Assembly: GCF_014207565.1 (NCBI RefSeq)
Contig: NZ_JACHGJ010000004.1
Span: forward strand, 248,001-312,000
Origin: Spirochaeta isovalerica
Lineage (GTDB): Bacteria > Spirochaetota > Spirochaetia > DSM-2461
Length of the DNA stretch: 64,000 bases
Direction: 5' to 3'
In this document: piece by piece, positions 8,574 to 15,847 of the stretch
Layout: each line of letters begins with the position of its first letter
Position numbering within the stretch: the first letter of the stretch is position 1
The notes under the pieces: generated by a model
Database searches by the model: none
The model's input: the letters and a program-made list of their open reading frames with translations, nothing else
What the model was told of the DNA's origin: nothing
Translations under genes and position numbers: made by a program

Positions 8574-9712
8574 AGTATTACCCCGGAAAGGAATGACATG
8601 GAATCAAATCCCTTTCTTTTAATCTCCTGCAGAATATTATAGCTGAAAGATTTGTGATGATTGATGATTTTTGTGTGAACCTGAATCATAGACACAACAT
8701 CCTCAAAGGTTATTTCACCATTTTTAGCGGCAATTCCCGTGAGATAGAAGAGAATCAGCGTATAGCGGAGAATCAGCATGACATAGCCGTCGAATGAATT
8801 TTCATTAACGGAAAAGGGGAAATTCTCCTGAAAAATCATATTGACCAGAAAATGCTCAAAAAGATGGGAATTTTTATCAATAAAAGGTCTTAGCACTCTC
8901 TCTACAGTTGCGAGAAATTCGTTAAGAGATGATTCGGGAAATGAATCCAGAACAAGATGTGTGTACCGGGTAAAAACAAGGCTGTCGTCTTCTCCAATCA
9001 ACCCCAGAGACTCTATTGTGTATATCAGCAGATCCAGGTGATTGGCTGAAAAGGAGGGTTCACTCACAGAGGAGGCTTCTTTCCCGGAAAGCTTTTCCAT
9101 TTCCAAACCGAGCTTTATCAATCTATTTCCCAAAGAAAGAGTCCGGTCCTGCATAATTTCGATTGAACGGAATCTTAACTCGGCTAGATTTCTAATGGGT
9201 GAGTTTTTCCAGGTTTTGTCTGTTGTACAGATTTCACTATTGATTATGAATCGTTTTACGTTGAACTCACTTTCTATAAACTCTATGGGCTCATTGTACG
9301 CCAGAAGCTTTCTTACCGCTTCAGGACAGGACATATAAAAAGAGAGCTCGCAAATTCCGTTAAGAATATTGTAATTACGGGGAAAGGTGTAACAGACATT
9401 GGAAAGTGAATCTTCACCAATGGAACTCTGGATTTTACAGAGCTTCTTATTATCGAGAAAAGGACACCACCGGTTCTCTCTGATAGCGATTTTCCCGTAG
9501 TCGACCTCTTTGCTGTAGCTTGATTTATTCCGGTAGACATTTTCTGATATCAAAGGCTTCAAGTCAGGATTCTTCGATTTTCTGTAGTCTTTGTATGTTT
9601 GTTTGTCTATTTCGATATCCCATCCTATGCAGCAGCTATCTTCGCAGGTTCCGCCTATGCATTTGAAGTCTGAGATATAAGATGGCGATATCAATTTTAA
9701 GGGGTCTTTCAT
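8570..9712 (-). CDS. fliB: Flagellin lysine-N-methylase family protein (FliB-like)
   Basis: A 380-aa protein. The N-terminal cysteine cluster (DFKCIGGTCEDSCCIGWDIE, then ENRWCPFLDNKKLCKIQ and SNVCYTFPRN) is diagnostic of FliB-type enzymes, which methylate lysines of flagellin using SAM and a probable Fe-S cluster. The helical C-terminal half is poorly conserved, as is usual for the family. It leads an operon with the MBL hydrolase and the acyltransferase-like gene. That linkage is not known to me from other genomes, so a substrate other than flagellin is possible. Confidence 0.8.
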   Translation of the reverse strand: MKDPLKLISPSYISDFKCIGGTCEDSCCIGWDIEIDKQTYKDYRKSKNPDLKPLISENVYRNKSSYSKEVDYGKIAIRENRWCPFLDNKKLCKIQSSIGEDSLSNVCYTFPRNYNILNGICELSFYMSCPEAVRKLLAYNEPIEFIESEFNVKRFIINSEICTTDKTWKNSPIRNLAELRFRSIEIMQDRTLSLGNRLIKLGLEMEKLSGKEASSVSEPSFSANHLDLLIYTIESLGLIGEDDSLVFTRYTHLVLDSFPESSLNEFLATVERVLRPFIDKNSHLFEHFLVNMIFQENFPFSVNENSFDGYVMLILRYTLILFYLTGIAAKNGEITFEDVVSMIQVHTKIINHHKSFSYNILQEIKRKGFDSMSFLSGVIL

Positions 9713-9821
9713 TTCGAGCTCCGTGGTATCGGGATGAATATATTGTAATGCAAAATAGTGAGGTTGTCTTTGGAGCTGAGATGATAGACTGATGATTAAC
9801 CGGGGTTCTTCTCAGTAATGT

Positions 9822-10017
9822 TTATCCCCTAAAACAGAAATGGGTATCCTCATCTAGAACACGAAGAAACTCATCCAGTGATTTGACAACCGGAACCGGA
9901 TCATAGGATATCCATTTCATGTTGGATCGCTGCCAGAAGATCTTCCAGGAATCCGATTTTCTCTCATAGGTTGACTTGGCAATCGGGATTTCCCTGTGAG
10001 GAAGTTCCGTTCCGGCC
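9822..10017 (-). pseudogene. DUF3024-like gene fragment (C-terminal part only)
   Basis: On the minus strand an open frame without a start codon encodes about 65 residues ending in a TAA at 9822-9824. It reads IPIAKSTYERKSDSWKIFWQ, then MKWISYDPVPVV and ending LDEDTHFCFRG. This matches the C-terminal half of the small DUF3024 family as I remember it. The N-terminal half is missing and the frame closes with TGA near 10026, inside the conserved block that follows the immunity gene. It is best read as a remnant left at the edge of the accessory region. Confidence 0.55.
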
Positions 10018-10128
10018 GGGCGTGGCCGTCACCGACAGAGAAGTGAAAAGATCCTCAGAATGAGCTTACTATAACGTAAATTCTGTCGAAGACCGAAGCC
10101 ATGACGGCGGGGGGATGGACCTGCCGGA
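9994..10128. repeat. Conserved block behind immunity gene C (short form)
   Basis: Three segments recur, in the same order, behind immunity gene A at 22822-23296 and its copy at 32622-33096. They are GTGAGGAAGTTCCGTTCCGG at about 9996, AAAGATCCTCAGAATGAG at about 10047, and a long segment from about 10073 to 10126 that includes AACGTAAATTCTGTCGAAGA and ends GGATGGACCTGCCG. Here they span about 130 bases; in the active element they are spread over about 475. CCGACAGA and TTCTGTCG half sites form an inverted pair. The block abuts the immunity stop codon directly. Confidence 0.7.
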
Positions 10129-11106
10129 TTATTGCAAATCTATAAAATGTCCATATGCCCAGCCTTCTAGACCATCCTCGGTTCTTATTTTATACCAAAC
10201 AGAATTCATTTCACCGATCTGCATTGGTTCTTCTGTATGATCAAGAATTCGGACCTTTTGGTTTTTATCAAGATATCCTATTTGTTCACCATTTAGATTC
10301 GGTTGAGTTCTGATACGAACTCTGTAGTTGTTTAGGATACCATATGAAAAATTATTCTGTTTACTTGAGCTTTGTCCCAATCCGACTTTTATAGAATCAA
10401 AAATCAGATTCCATCCACAAAAGTATTTTGAGTACTCGGGAATATTTTTTAATACACCTTCAGAAATTTCATTATAGAAATCATATTCAAAACTCTTGGT
10501 ATACCAATAACCTTGTCTTTCTTCAAAAAAACTAGGATTTGCAACAGGAATCTTATACAAAGGATCATTAAAACTATAAAAAAGACGATATAGTTTTTCA
10601 TTTTTGATAAAGATTATTTCAAAATCAAAATCAGAAGGATAGAAACTGTTCTCCTTTGAATATCGAAAAATTATTTCTCCAATTGTATTTCCATCTAGAG
10701 TAAACTTCTCATATTCAAAGTATTGACTACCATATTCGGCTGAGAAAGTCTTATATTTTCCAGGAGTTTCCAAATAGGAATATATCACAGAATCACTTAC
10801 TGAGTTACTTCTAATCAATGACTCAAAATCAGGATTAAAAACTCTATCAGGAAAATCATCAATTATTGAACTGATATTAAAAGCTTCAATTCTATAGACA
10901 TACATGTTTTCACTTTCAAATTTTTTAACCATTTCAGATTTAAGCTGTCTTTCTGACTTAGTTCCCATAACTCTAATATCATGATATTTTACAGCAAAAT
11001 CAGGGATATCTATCAGAAAGGGGAGTTCATCAGGACTGATTGATTCTGAATAGAACATCGAATTTATCAAGCATATAAAAAGCAGTATAATAATTTTATT
11101 TTTCAT
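10129..11106 (-). CDS. Secreted SH3-domain protein, candidate immunity protein C
   Basis: A 325-aa protein with a signal peptide (MKNKIIILLFICLINSMFYS). Its last about 70 residues form a bacterial SH3 domain (NYRVRIRTQPNLNGEQIGYL, then VWYKIRTEDGLEGWAYGHFI). Such domains commonly bind peptidoglycan or proteins in the envelope. It starts 13 bases after the stop of the displaced RHS tip C and in the same direction, which is the classic toxin-immunity order. The exported location fits a tip that acts in the periplasm. The middle region (residues 30-250) is not recognised. The immunity role is inferred from position alone; a general stress lipoprotein-like function is possible. Confidence 0.6.
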   Translation of the reverse strand: MKNKIIILLFICLINSMFYSESISPDELPFLIDIPDFAVKYHDIRVMGTKSERQLKSEMVKKFESENMYVYRIEAFNISSIIDDFPDRVFNPDFESLIRSNSVSDSVIYSYLETPGKYKTFSAEYGSQYFEYEKFTLDGNTIGEIIFRYSKENSFYPSDFDFEIIFIKNEKLYRLFYSFNDPLYKIPVANPSFFEERQGYWYTKSFEYDFYNEISEGVLKNIPEYSKYFCGWNLIFDSIKVGLGQSSSKQNNFSYGILNNYRVRIRTQPNLNGEQIGYLDKNQKVRILDHTEEPMQIGEMNSVWYKIRTEDGLEGWAYGHFIDLQ

Positions 11107-11119
11107 ATATAATAAACCC

Positions 11120-11839
11120 TTAATATTTAAAATTTAAGATTCTGTATTCACCTAATCCTTTAGTAGCAAGAGGGAGTTGCGTGGCATCTATTATAGAATT
11201 GTCCCACACGTCATTTGCTAATAAGCCTCCAGGCAATTCATTTACAAAATGATTTACTTTCCCAGAACCTGTCTTATCCCATGCAAGAATTGTATGAAAT
11301 CCTTTATCACTGAAAGACCACTCCCCATAAAGATTTAAAGTTCCCCACATTGCATTAGCGGCTCCACTCCAATCTTTAACATAGGCATCTTTGCCATCGA
11401 TCATTCCTGCATCTATTGCTGCTCCCATCATAGTTTCAGCTTTGTCTAGAGAAAGAGCATCTCCAGTTATAGAAGTATACTCCGTTGACAGTTCATTCAA
11501 TAAAGAAGTAGCAGCACATGCTGTTTTTTCATCAAACTCCCATCCAAGCTTTTGCCCTGTTGGATCAGTAAAGTCTAGTTGACTGAAATATTTTGAATCG
11601 GTCATTTCAGTTTCTGTAACAATTTCGCCGTCATATTCTCCGACAACAGAAACCAATCCACTAGGATCTTTGAACTTCAACGGATTATTACCAACATAGG
11701 AATAAGGATACATAGATTCAAAAAGATTAAAACCACTGCGAAGATTTCCTTTATCATCCATAGGACTCACTAATGTGAAGATTGCCGGATCCGCACTCAT
11801 CCACTTGCTCGTCATTGGATTCTGATACCTCGCACTCAT
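11120..11839 (-). CDS. Displaced RHS C-terminal tip C (C39/papain-like cysteine peptidase)
   Basis: Orphan RHS 3' end. It opens with the end of the RHS core (MSARYQNPMTSKW, then NNPLKFKDPSG at residues 51-61) and continues into a unique tip. The tip has a plausible Cys/His/Asp set: C108 in KTACAATSLLNEL, H197 in KVNHFVNELPGG and D210 in LANDVWDN. This is the layout of C39-like/papain-like peptidases. The open frame continues upstream through the TGKEWDEE site to a TAA near 11938 without another usual start codon, so only the ATG at 11839 can start it and expression is doubtful. It is the oldest-looking unit: its upstream DNA is a decayed version of the element's left end. Confidence 0.65.
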   Translation of the reverse strand: MSARYQNPMTSKWMSADPAIFTLVSPMDDKGNLRSGFNLFESMYPYSYVGNNPLKFKDPSGLVSVVGEYDGEIVTETEMTDSKYFSQLDFTDPTGQKLGWEFDEKTACAATSLLNELSTEYTSITGDALSLDKAETMMGAAIDAGMIDGKDAYVKDWSGAANAMWGTLNLYGEWSFSDKGFHTILAWDKTGSGKVNHFVNELPGGLLANDVWDNSIIDATQLPLATKGLGEYRILNFKY

Positions 11840-11855
11840 GTAATACAGCCCGGTC

Positions 11856-11881
11856 TCCTCATCCCACTCCTTGCCGGTAAA
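11856..11881. other. Fossil attachment-like site (26 of 27 bases)
   Basis: Identical over 26 bases to the boundary sequence of the 9.8-kb elements (CCTCATCCCACTCCTTGCCG on the plus strand), then G instead of C at 11882. It encodes FTGKEWDEE of the RHS core in tip C. Left of it lies tip C; right of it lies a decayed leader and recombinase end, exactly as at the complete elements. Confidence 0.75.
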
Positions 11882-11998
11882 GCGATAAGTCTCTCTCTGG
11901 AGGCCATCAAAGCCACTTAGAGCATACTTTTTTCTTTAGAAATTAAACGATTAAGCTATCACTTTTCACAGTCTAACCCCATAGAATGAGCTTTTCAA

Positions 11999-12090
11999 TC
12001 ATTTCTTTGCGTACTTCGTCACATGCTCCGCTCTGTCATGAAGATTCTGTCTCAATGCTTTCAGGCTTTTTATATACTCCAAGTCTTCGA
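11999..12090 (-). pseudogene. Remnant 3' end of element recombinase 2
   Basis: Reading the minus strand to the TGA at 11999-12001 gives EYIKSLKALRQNLHDRAEHV and then TKYAKK. This aligns with the last 25 residues of the intact recombinase (EYRKQLKALREKFHDRAEHV and then ARYVKK). Upstream of about 12090 the similarity fades and a stop appears. The distance to the attachment-like site (about 120 bases) equals that in the intact elements (14760-14876). This is therefore the left end of a third, older element whose body has been lost. Confidence 0.8.
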
Positions 12091-12178
12091 TAATTTATCT
12101 ATCGAAATAGCGACTTACAACTGGTTTAAGCAAGTAATTGAAATAAAACATCCTTTGGAGAAGTACTTTCAATATAAT

Positions 12179-12211
12179 TGTATGTACATTTACCGTACAA
12201 AGAGTTATATT
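12179..12211 (+). promoter_or_regulatory. Promoter and operator of the TacA-TacT pair
   Basis: Inverted repeat TGTAC (12183-12187) and GTACA (12195-12199), separated by seven bases, placed before a -10 box TATATT (12206-12211) at 17 bases from TGTACA as a weak -35. The antitoxin start follows after AGGAGG at 12218-12223. An operator overlapping the promoter fits autoregulation by the antitoxin-toxin complex, known for DUF1778/GNAT modules. Confidence 0.55.
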
Positions 12212-12228
12212 ATTCATAGGAGGAAGAT

Positions 12229-12495
12229 ATGGTTAACACAAAAGCCAGCCGAATTGAAATTAGAGCTAACGAAGAGGCCAAAAATCTAATCGAAAAAGCG
12301 GCGAGCATCACCGGAAAAACAATTTCTGCGTACATGCTCAACAATGCTCTGGCTTCTGCCAAGAAAGATATTGAGCAGATGGAATCCATTTCCTTGGGGA
12401 ATAAAGACAGAGACATGTTCTATTCTCTGATATCTAATCCTCCTGCACCTAACGAAGCTCTTAAAAAGCTATTCAACTCCGATTCAACGCAGTAG
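12229..12495 (+). CDS. tacA: DUF1778-family antitoxin (TacA-like)
   Basis: An 88-aa ribbon-helix-helix protein. The DNA-binding N-terminal part is RIEIRANEEAKNLIEKAASI, followed by TGKTISAYMLNNALASAKK, as in DUF1778 antitoxins. The C-terminal tail, with a short hydrophobic stretch (FYSLISNPPAPNEALKKLF), would wrap and neutralise the acetyltransferase. AGGAGG lies 5 bases upstream of the ATG. It precedes the toxin gene by 7 bases. It sits between displaced tip unit B and the fossil recombinase, and so was probably the stabilising module of an older element. Confidence 0.9.
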   Translation: MVNTKASRIEIRANEEAKNLIEKAASITGKTISAYMLNNALASAKKDIEQMESISLGNKDRDMFYSLISNPPAPNEALKKLFNSDSTQ

Positions 12496-12502
12496 TGGTT
12501 TC

Positions 12503-13006
12503 ATGGATATAGAAATCATACCGATCTCAAAACACATAAAGATTAAGGATTTCGATTGCGGGATAGAAGATCTAAACCGCTATCTCCGGCAATTTGCCAT
12601 TCCCAACGACAGGAAGAATATCGGCAAGTCTTTTGTCGCTGTTGATAAATCGGATCAGACCAAACCAGTCGGATATTACACGGTCAGCATGGCTCAGATC
12701 CTGTTCAACGAACTGCCGGATTCGATAAGGAAAGGTCTTCCCAGATACCCGATTCCCGCTATGAGAATCGGAAAACTGGCAATTGATTTGAAATCCCAAG
12801 GTCATTATATCGGGGCGAAACTTCTGAAAGACGCACTTTTAAGAGCTGTAAATATCTCTTCTCAAGTTGCCCTTCATTTTATCGTTGTTGATGCTATCGA
12901 TGAAAATGCAAAGGCATTTTACCTCAAATATGGATTCACGGCATTTGAAGAGCCCCCACTGACATTGGTCATATCACTGAAGACGGTTAAAGCGGCTATT
13001 TCTTGA
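12503..13006 (+). CDS. tacT: GNAT acetyltransferase toxin (TacT-like)
   Basis: A 167-aa Gcn5-type acetyltransferase of the TacT/AtaT group, which acetylates the amino group of charged tRNAs and blocks translation. The N-terminal FDCGIEDLNRYLRQFAIPND is characteristic. The acetyl-CoA loop is degenerate (DLKSQGHYIGAKLLKDALLR, Q-x-x-x-x-G-A form) and the conserved tyrosine lies in AKAFYLKYGFTAFEE near residue 143. All parts are present, so it may be active. The gene is in the opposite direction to the RHS tips and converges on immunity candidate B. Confidence 0.9.
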   Translation: MDIEIIPISKHIKIKDFDCGIEDLNRYLRQFAIPNDRKNIGKSFVAVDKSDQTKPVGYYTVSMAQILFNELPDSIRKGLPRYPIPAMRIGKLAIDLKSQGHYIGAKLLKDALLRAVNISSQVALHFIVVDAIDENAKAFYLKYGFTAFEEPPLTLVISLKTVKAAIS

Positions 13007-13174
13007 AAAAGTAACCATGATCAAACCTGCACCGCTCGCAGTATCTGGTTCAGCGTTCTTGTTATGAAAAATCCATTTCCGTGTAAAATACTATGAAAGA
13101 ACATAAGATGGCAGCTGAACCTGACAGCGCCCGGAATACCGGACTCTGCAGGTTAACTATTTCCTTATGTATTT
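13007..13174. other. Convergent gap between tacT and immunity candidate B
   Basis: 168 bases. An imperfect inverted repeat (AACCTG near 13122 and CAGGTT near 13149) may act as a weak terminator. The conserved block that follows immunity genes A and C is not present here, so this unit has a different downstream junction. Confidence 0.35.
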
Positions 13175-13969
13175 CTAAAATTTTATTTCATAATAATCTG
13201 GATGCATATTTGCATACAGTCCATTTATTGCTAAATCAGAGTATTTACTACCTGGATAAGAACTGAGAATCGTTAAAATAAAACTGTTTGATTTCTCTGG
13301 TAAATATACGATTTGTTCATTTGGAGAATCTTCAAGTGTAAAATTGTATATCTCTCCACTATCTATTTGTATTGAAAAATCCTTTAGCCGAGCATTTTTA
13401 TAGAATAAATCAATATTTCTTGGTTCAATGAATCCGTTATAGAAAATCAGACTACTTGTTCTACTTTTATTCTTGAGTGAAAAAGAAAGTGTCTCCCCAA
13501 TTCCATCACCACGAGCTCCTTCAACCCAACCAGTTCTAATATCCCAATCAAGTAATCGACTTGGATCATACTGTATCTCAATATTTTTTAACTCTTCAAC
13601 AAAAAAGCTCGATGACTCAAAAGCACCAAACCGTTTATATATACCCTCTGTTGGAGCACGATCATCTTGATTTCGTCTGGCACCATGAAAAATAGAACCA
13701 TCTTTTCCAAGTAAATAGATCCAGTAATCAGATTTAAACACAACGAAAGATTTATCAAGAACTTCATAAAACGTAAAATCTCGATATTTATTTATGTGGT
13801 AATTACCTTCTATTTCAAAATAATTATAATCATCATCGTATCCTGAAATTTGAATGTTTGAATCGTTTAACTCAATTGTAGTATCAGGAAACAATTCATA
13901 AACTTCATTCATTTGACTAAAAACAGGATGACAAAGCACAACTAATAACACATATTGAAAAATCTTCAT
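13175..13969 (-). CDS. Secreted protein with discoidin/NADase-type glycan-binding domain, candidate immunity protein B
   Basis: A 264-aa protein with a signal peptide (MKIFQYVLLVVLCHPVFSQ). The C-terminal half (DWDIRTGWVEGARGDGIGET, then FYNGFIEPRNIDLFYKNARL) resembles the NADase-type glycan-binding, F5/8-like beta-sandwich found in many secreted bacterial proteins. It begins 18 bases after tip B in the same direction, with GGAG at normal spacing. Position and export suggest it protects the periplasm against tip B. It differs completely from immunity candidates A and C, as expected when each tip brings its own partner. The immunity role is not shown by the sequence itself. Confidence 0.6.
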   Translation of the reverse strand: MKIFQYVLLVVLCHPVFSQMNEVYELFPDTTIELNDSNIQISGYDDDYNYFEIEGNYHINKYRDFTFYEVLDKSFVVFKSDYWIYLLGKDGSIFHGARRNQDDRAPTEGIYKRFGAFESSSFFVEELKNIEIQYDPSRLLDWDIRTGWVEGARGDGIGETLSFSLKNKSRTSSLIFYNGFIEPRNIDLFYKNARLKDFSIQIDSGEIYNFTLEDSPNEQIVYLPEKSNSFILTILSSYPGSKYSDLAINGLYANMHPDYYEIKF

Positions 13970-13987
13970 ATTTCTCCTCTGACTTCT

Positions 13988-14839
13988 TTACTCACCTACA
14001 ATTTCTATTTCTTGATTTAGCTGTACAGGAATGACTGTTCCATCATCAATACCTTGCTCTTGGAAAAAATTAAGCAAGTTGTCAAAATCCTCTTGAGTTG
14101 CGGGAATTACACAGCCACCGCTAAATGGTTTCCCATCATGACCTAACCACCGGGCAGTTGACATTTCATTACCATTCTCATCAAGTTCATGTCCATTCGG
14201 TCCAATTATTATGCCACTCAATGTTTCTGCATTAGCTATTAGTAATACTGGATTATCAGAAATTGAACTTTCGCTGTATGCTTTAAAATCAAAATCTGTT
14301 ACAACAGTATTTCCTATTGGGTACTTACTATGATTCGCTACTGATTGAACATTTATAGTTAAAGAATCTCCAGTATACCCATTTGTAATTGTAAAGGTAT
14401 CAATTCCCCTGAATTCTGGAAAACTTCTTGAACCCCATGAATTACCATCCCGATTTAATACTCCAGTAAATTGAGGAGGAATTGTATCATGATTTAATGA
14501 ATGAGACTCTATTTCTCTATTTCCTGTGGGGTCTAAAAACCTTACTGGGTTATTGGAGACATAAGAATACCAATTCATAGATTCAATCAAACTGAATCCG
14601 CTTCTCAGTTCCATTTTTCCTTGATTATTTCTTTGCATTGGGGTGATTAATTGTGCCCCACTTGGATCCGCACTAATCCATCTCGACGTCATCGGATTCT
14701 GATACCGCGCACTCATGTAATAAAGCCGGGTCTCCTCATCCCACTCCTTGCCGGTAAACTGTAAAGTCTCCCCCGGAGAGGCCTGAACACCACCTAGAGC
14801 ATATCTTTTTCTGTTGGAATTAAACGTTTTGGCGGTCAC
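13988..14839 (-). CDS. Displaced RHS C-terminal tip B (L,D-transpeptidase-like) with element-derived leader
   Basis: A 283-aa orphan tip. Codons 1-27 (GTG start, MTAKTFNSNRKRYALGGVQ...) come from the left end of element copy 1. From TGKEWDEE at residue 29 on, the frame is the end of an RHS core (RLYYMSARYQNPMTSRWIS). After the DPTG motif there is a unique tip of about 180 residues. The tip has H234, S240 and C243 in LGHDGKPFSGGCVIP, which resembles the catalytic H...S-x-G-C of YkuD/Tlde1-type L,D-transpeptidases, although the H to C spacing is shorter than usual. No strong ribosome binding site precedes the GTG. The tip sequence differs from tip A just right of the boundary site, so the element inserted here between core and tip. 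Confidence 0.65.
   Translation of the reverse strand: MTAKTFNSNRKRYALGGVQASPGETLQFTGKEWDEETRLYYMSARYQNPMTSRWISADPSGAQLITPMQRNNQGKMELRSGFSLIESMNWYSYVSNNPVRFLDPTGNREIESHSLNHDTIPPQFTGVLNRDGNSWGSRSFPEFRGIDTFTITNGYTGDSLTINVQSVANHSKYPIGNTVVTDFDFKAYSESSISDNPVLLIANAETLSGIIIGPNGHELDENGNEMSTARWLGHDGKPFSGGCVIPATQEDFDNLLNFFQEQGIDDGTVIPVQLNQEIEIVGE
14733..14759. other. Attachment site, left end of copy 1
   Basis: 27-bp sequence shared by all three boundaries (14733, 24533, 34333). On the minus strand it begins GTTTACCGGCAAGGAGTGGG and encodes FTGKEWDEE. Left of it this site differs from the other two at 14732, 14729 and further on. Right of it, it matches 24533 but not 34333. This is the expected pattern of a junction between the element and an old chromosomal RHS 3' end. 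Confidence 0.8.
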
Positions 14840-14875
14840 TTTTCACAGTGTAACCGCACAAAGAGGCCTTTTCAA

Positions 14876-15847
14876 TCATTTCTTTACGTACCTGGCCACA
14901 TGCTCGGCTCTGTCATGAAACTTTTCTCTTAAGGCTTTTAGCTGTTTTCTGTACTCCCGGTCAATCTCCCTGTAGTAGCCGTTTTCCCTCGGGTGATACA
15001 TCCTGTAGGCCCGTCTCTGGCTCTCCTCCGTCGGATGGGTGTAGCGTACCGTCGTTTCCATGCTGTTGTGGCCAAGAAGTTCGGAGACATAGCGAACATC
15101 AGCACCGGCTTCCAGCAGATGGGTCGCCGTGCTGTGGCGGATCGAGTGGATCGATAACCCCGGCTTTCTGATTCCTGATTCAAAGAGGTACTTTCTAAAA
15201 CGTAATGACATGCAGTGGTAGGTCAGATGCCCGCCAGAAAGTCCGGGAAAGATGTAGTCGTTTTGAGACGAGGTTGTTCTTTGTTTCCATTTGCTCAGGA
15301 AGAAGGCAGCAGAACTGCAGAAAGGCACATAACGGTCATAACCGCCCTTGCCCTGCTCCACTTTAAGTTTTCTTGAATCGATGAATACATGTTTCCATTT
15401 GAGGCTCAAGGCCTCCGAGCAGCGGAGTCCAGAAGAATAGAGGAGTTCAAAGAATGTCCTGTCCCTCAGGTGTGAACCAACGGTGTCGAGGAAATATTCC
15501 ATCTCACAGGTAGAAAAAATCGGCTTCTCCCGGCTTGTTGATTTTACTTCCGGGATAAGCTCCGCCACAGGAGAGAGAATCAGATCATTTTTGTAAAGCC
15601 AGGTGAAGAACTGACGGACACTGCTCACATACTGGGCGATTGTGCCTTCTGTAAGTTCCTTCTCTTTCAGGAAAGAAATGTAACGGTTAAAGTTCTTTTC
15701 TCCAATTTCCCGTAGATCAGAAGGACTGTCAGAAAGTGAAGAGAGAAAATAAAGAACATGGTTCAGCTTTCGCCTCACCGTTCTTTTCTTCAAGCCTTTT
15801 CCGGCAAGGTAATGCTCGTAATCGGTCCGGCATTCAGAGAAGGTCAT
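14876..15847 (-). CDS. Tyrosine recombinase 2 of element copy 1
   Basis: A 323-aa XerC/D-like integrase. The N-terminal SAM-like core-binding domain covers residues 1-95. The catalytic set is complete: R142 in SSGLRCSEAL, K167 in EQGKGGYDR, H234 and R237 in IHSIRHSTATH, H260 in LLGHNSMETT and nucleophile Y269 in VRYTHPT. A basic tail of about 50 residues follows. Its ATG overlaps the stop of recombinase 1 (15844-15847), so the two are co-translated and probably act as a pair. It ends 117 bases from the attachment site, the usual place of an integrase gene in an integrated element. Confidence 0.9.
   Translation of the reverse strand: MTFSECRTDYEHYLAGKGLKKRTVRRKLNHVLYFLSSLSDSPSDLREIGEKNFNRYISFLKEKELTEGTIAQYVSSVRQFFTWLYKNDLILSPVAELIPEVKSTSREKPIFSTCEMEYFLDTVGSHLRDRTFFELLYSSGLRCSEALSLKWKHVFIDSRKLKVEQGKGGYDRYVPFCSSAAFFLSKWKQRTTSSQNDYIFPGLSGGHLTYHCMSLRFRKYLFESGIRKPGLSIHSIRHSTATHLLEAGADVRYVSELLGHNSMETTVRYTHPTEESQRRAYRMYHPRENGYYREIDREYRKQLKALREKFHDRAEHVARYVKK

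Noticed and set aside
12023..12289. 88-codon plus-strand frame overlapping the antitoxin start
   Set aside because: Runs antisense through the recombinase fossil and out of frame through tacA; the DUF1778 frame with AGGAGG is clearly the gene.
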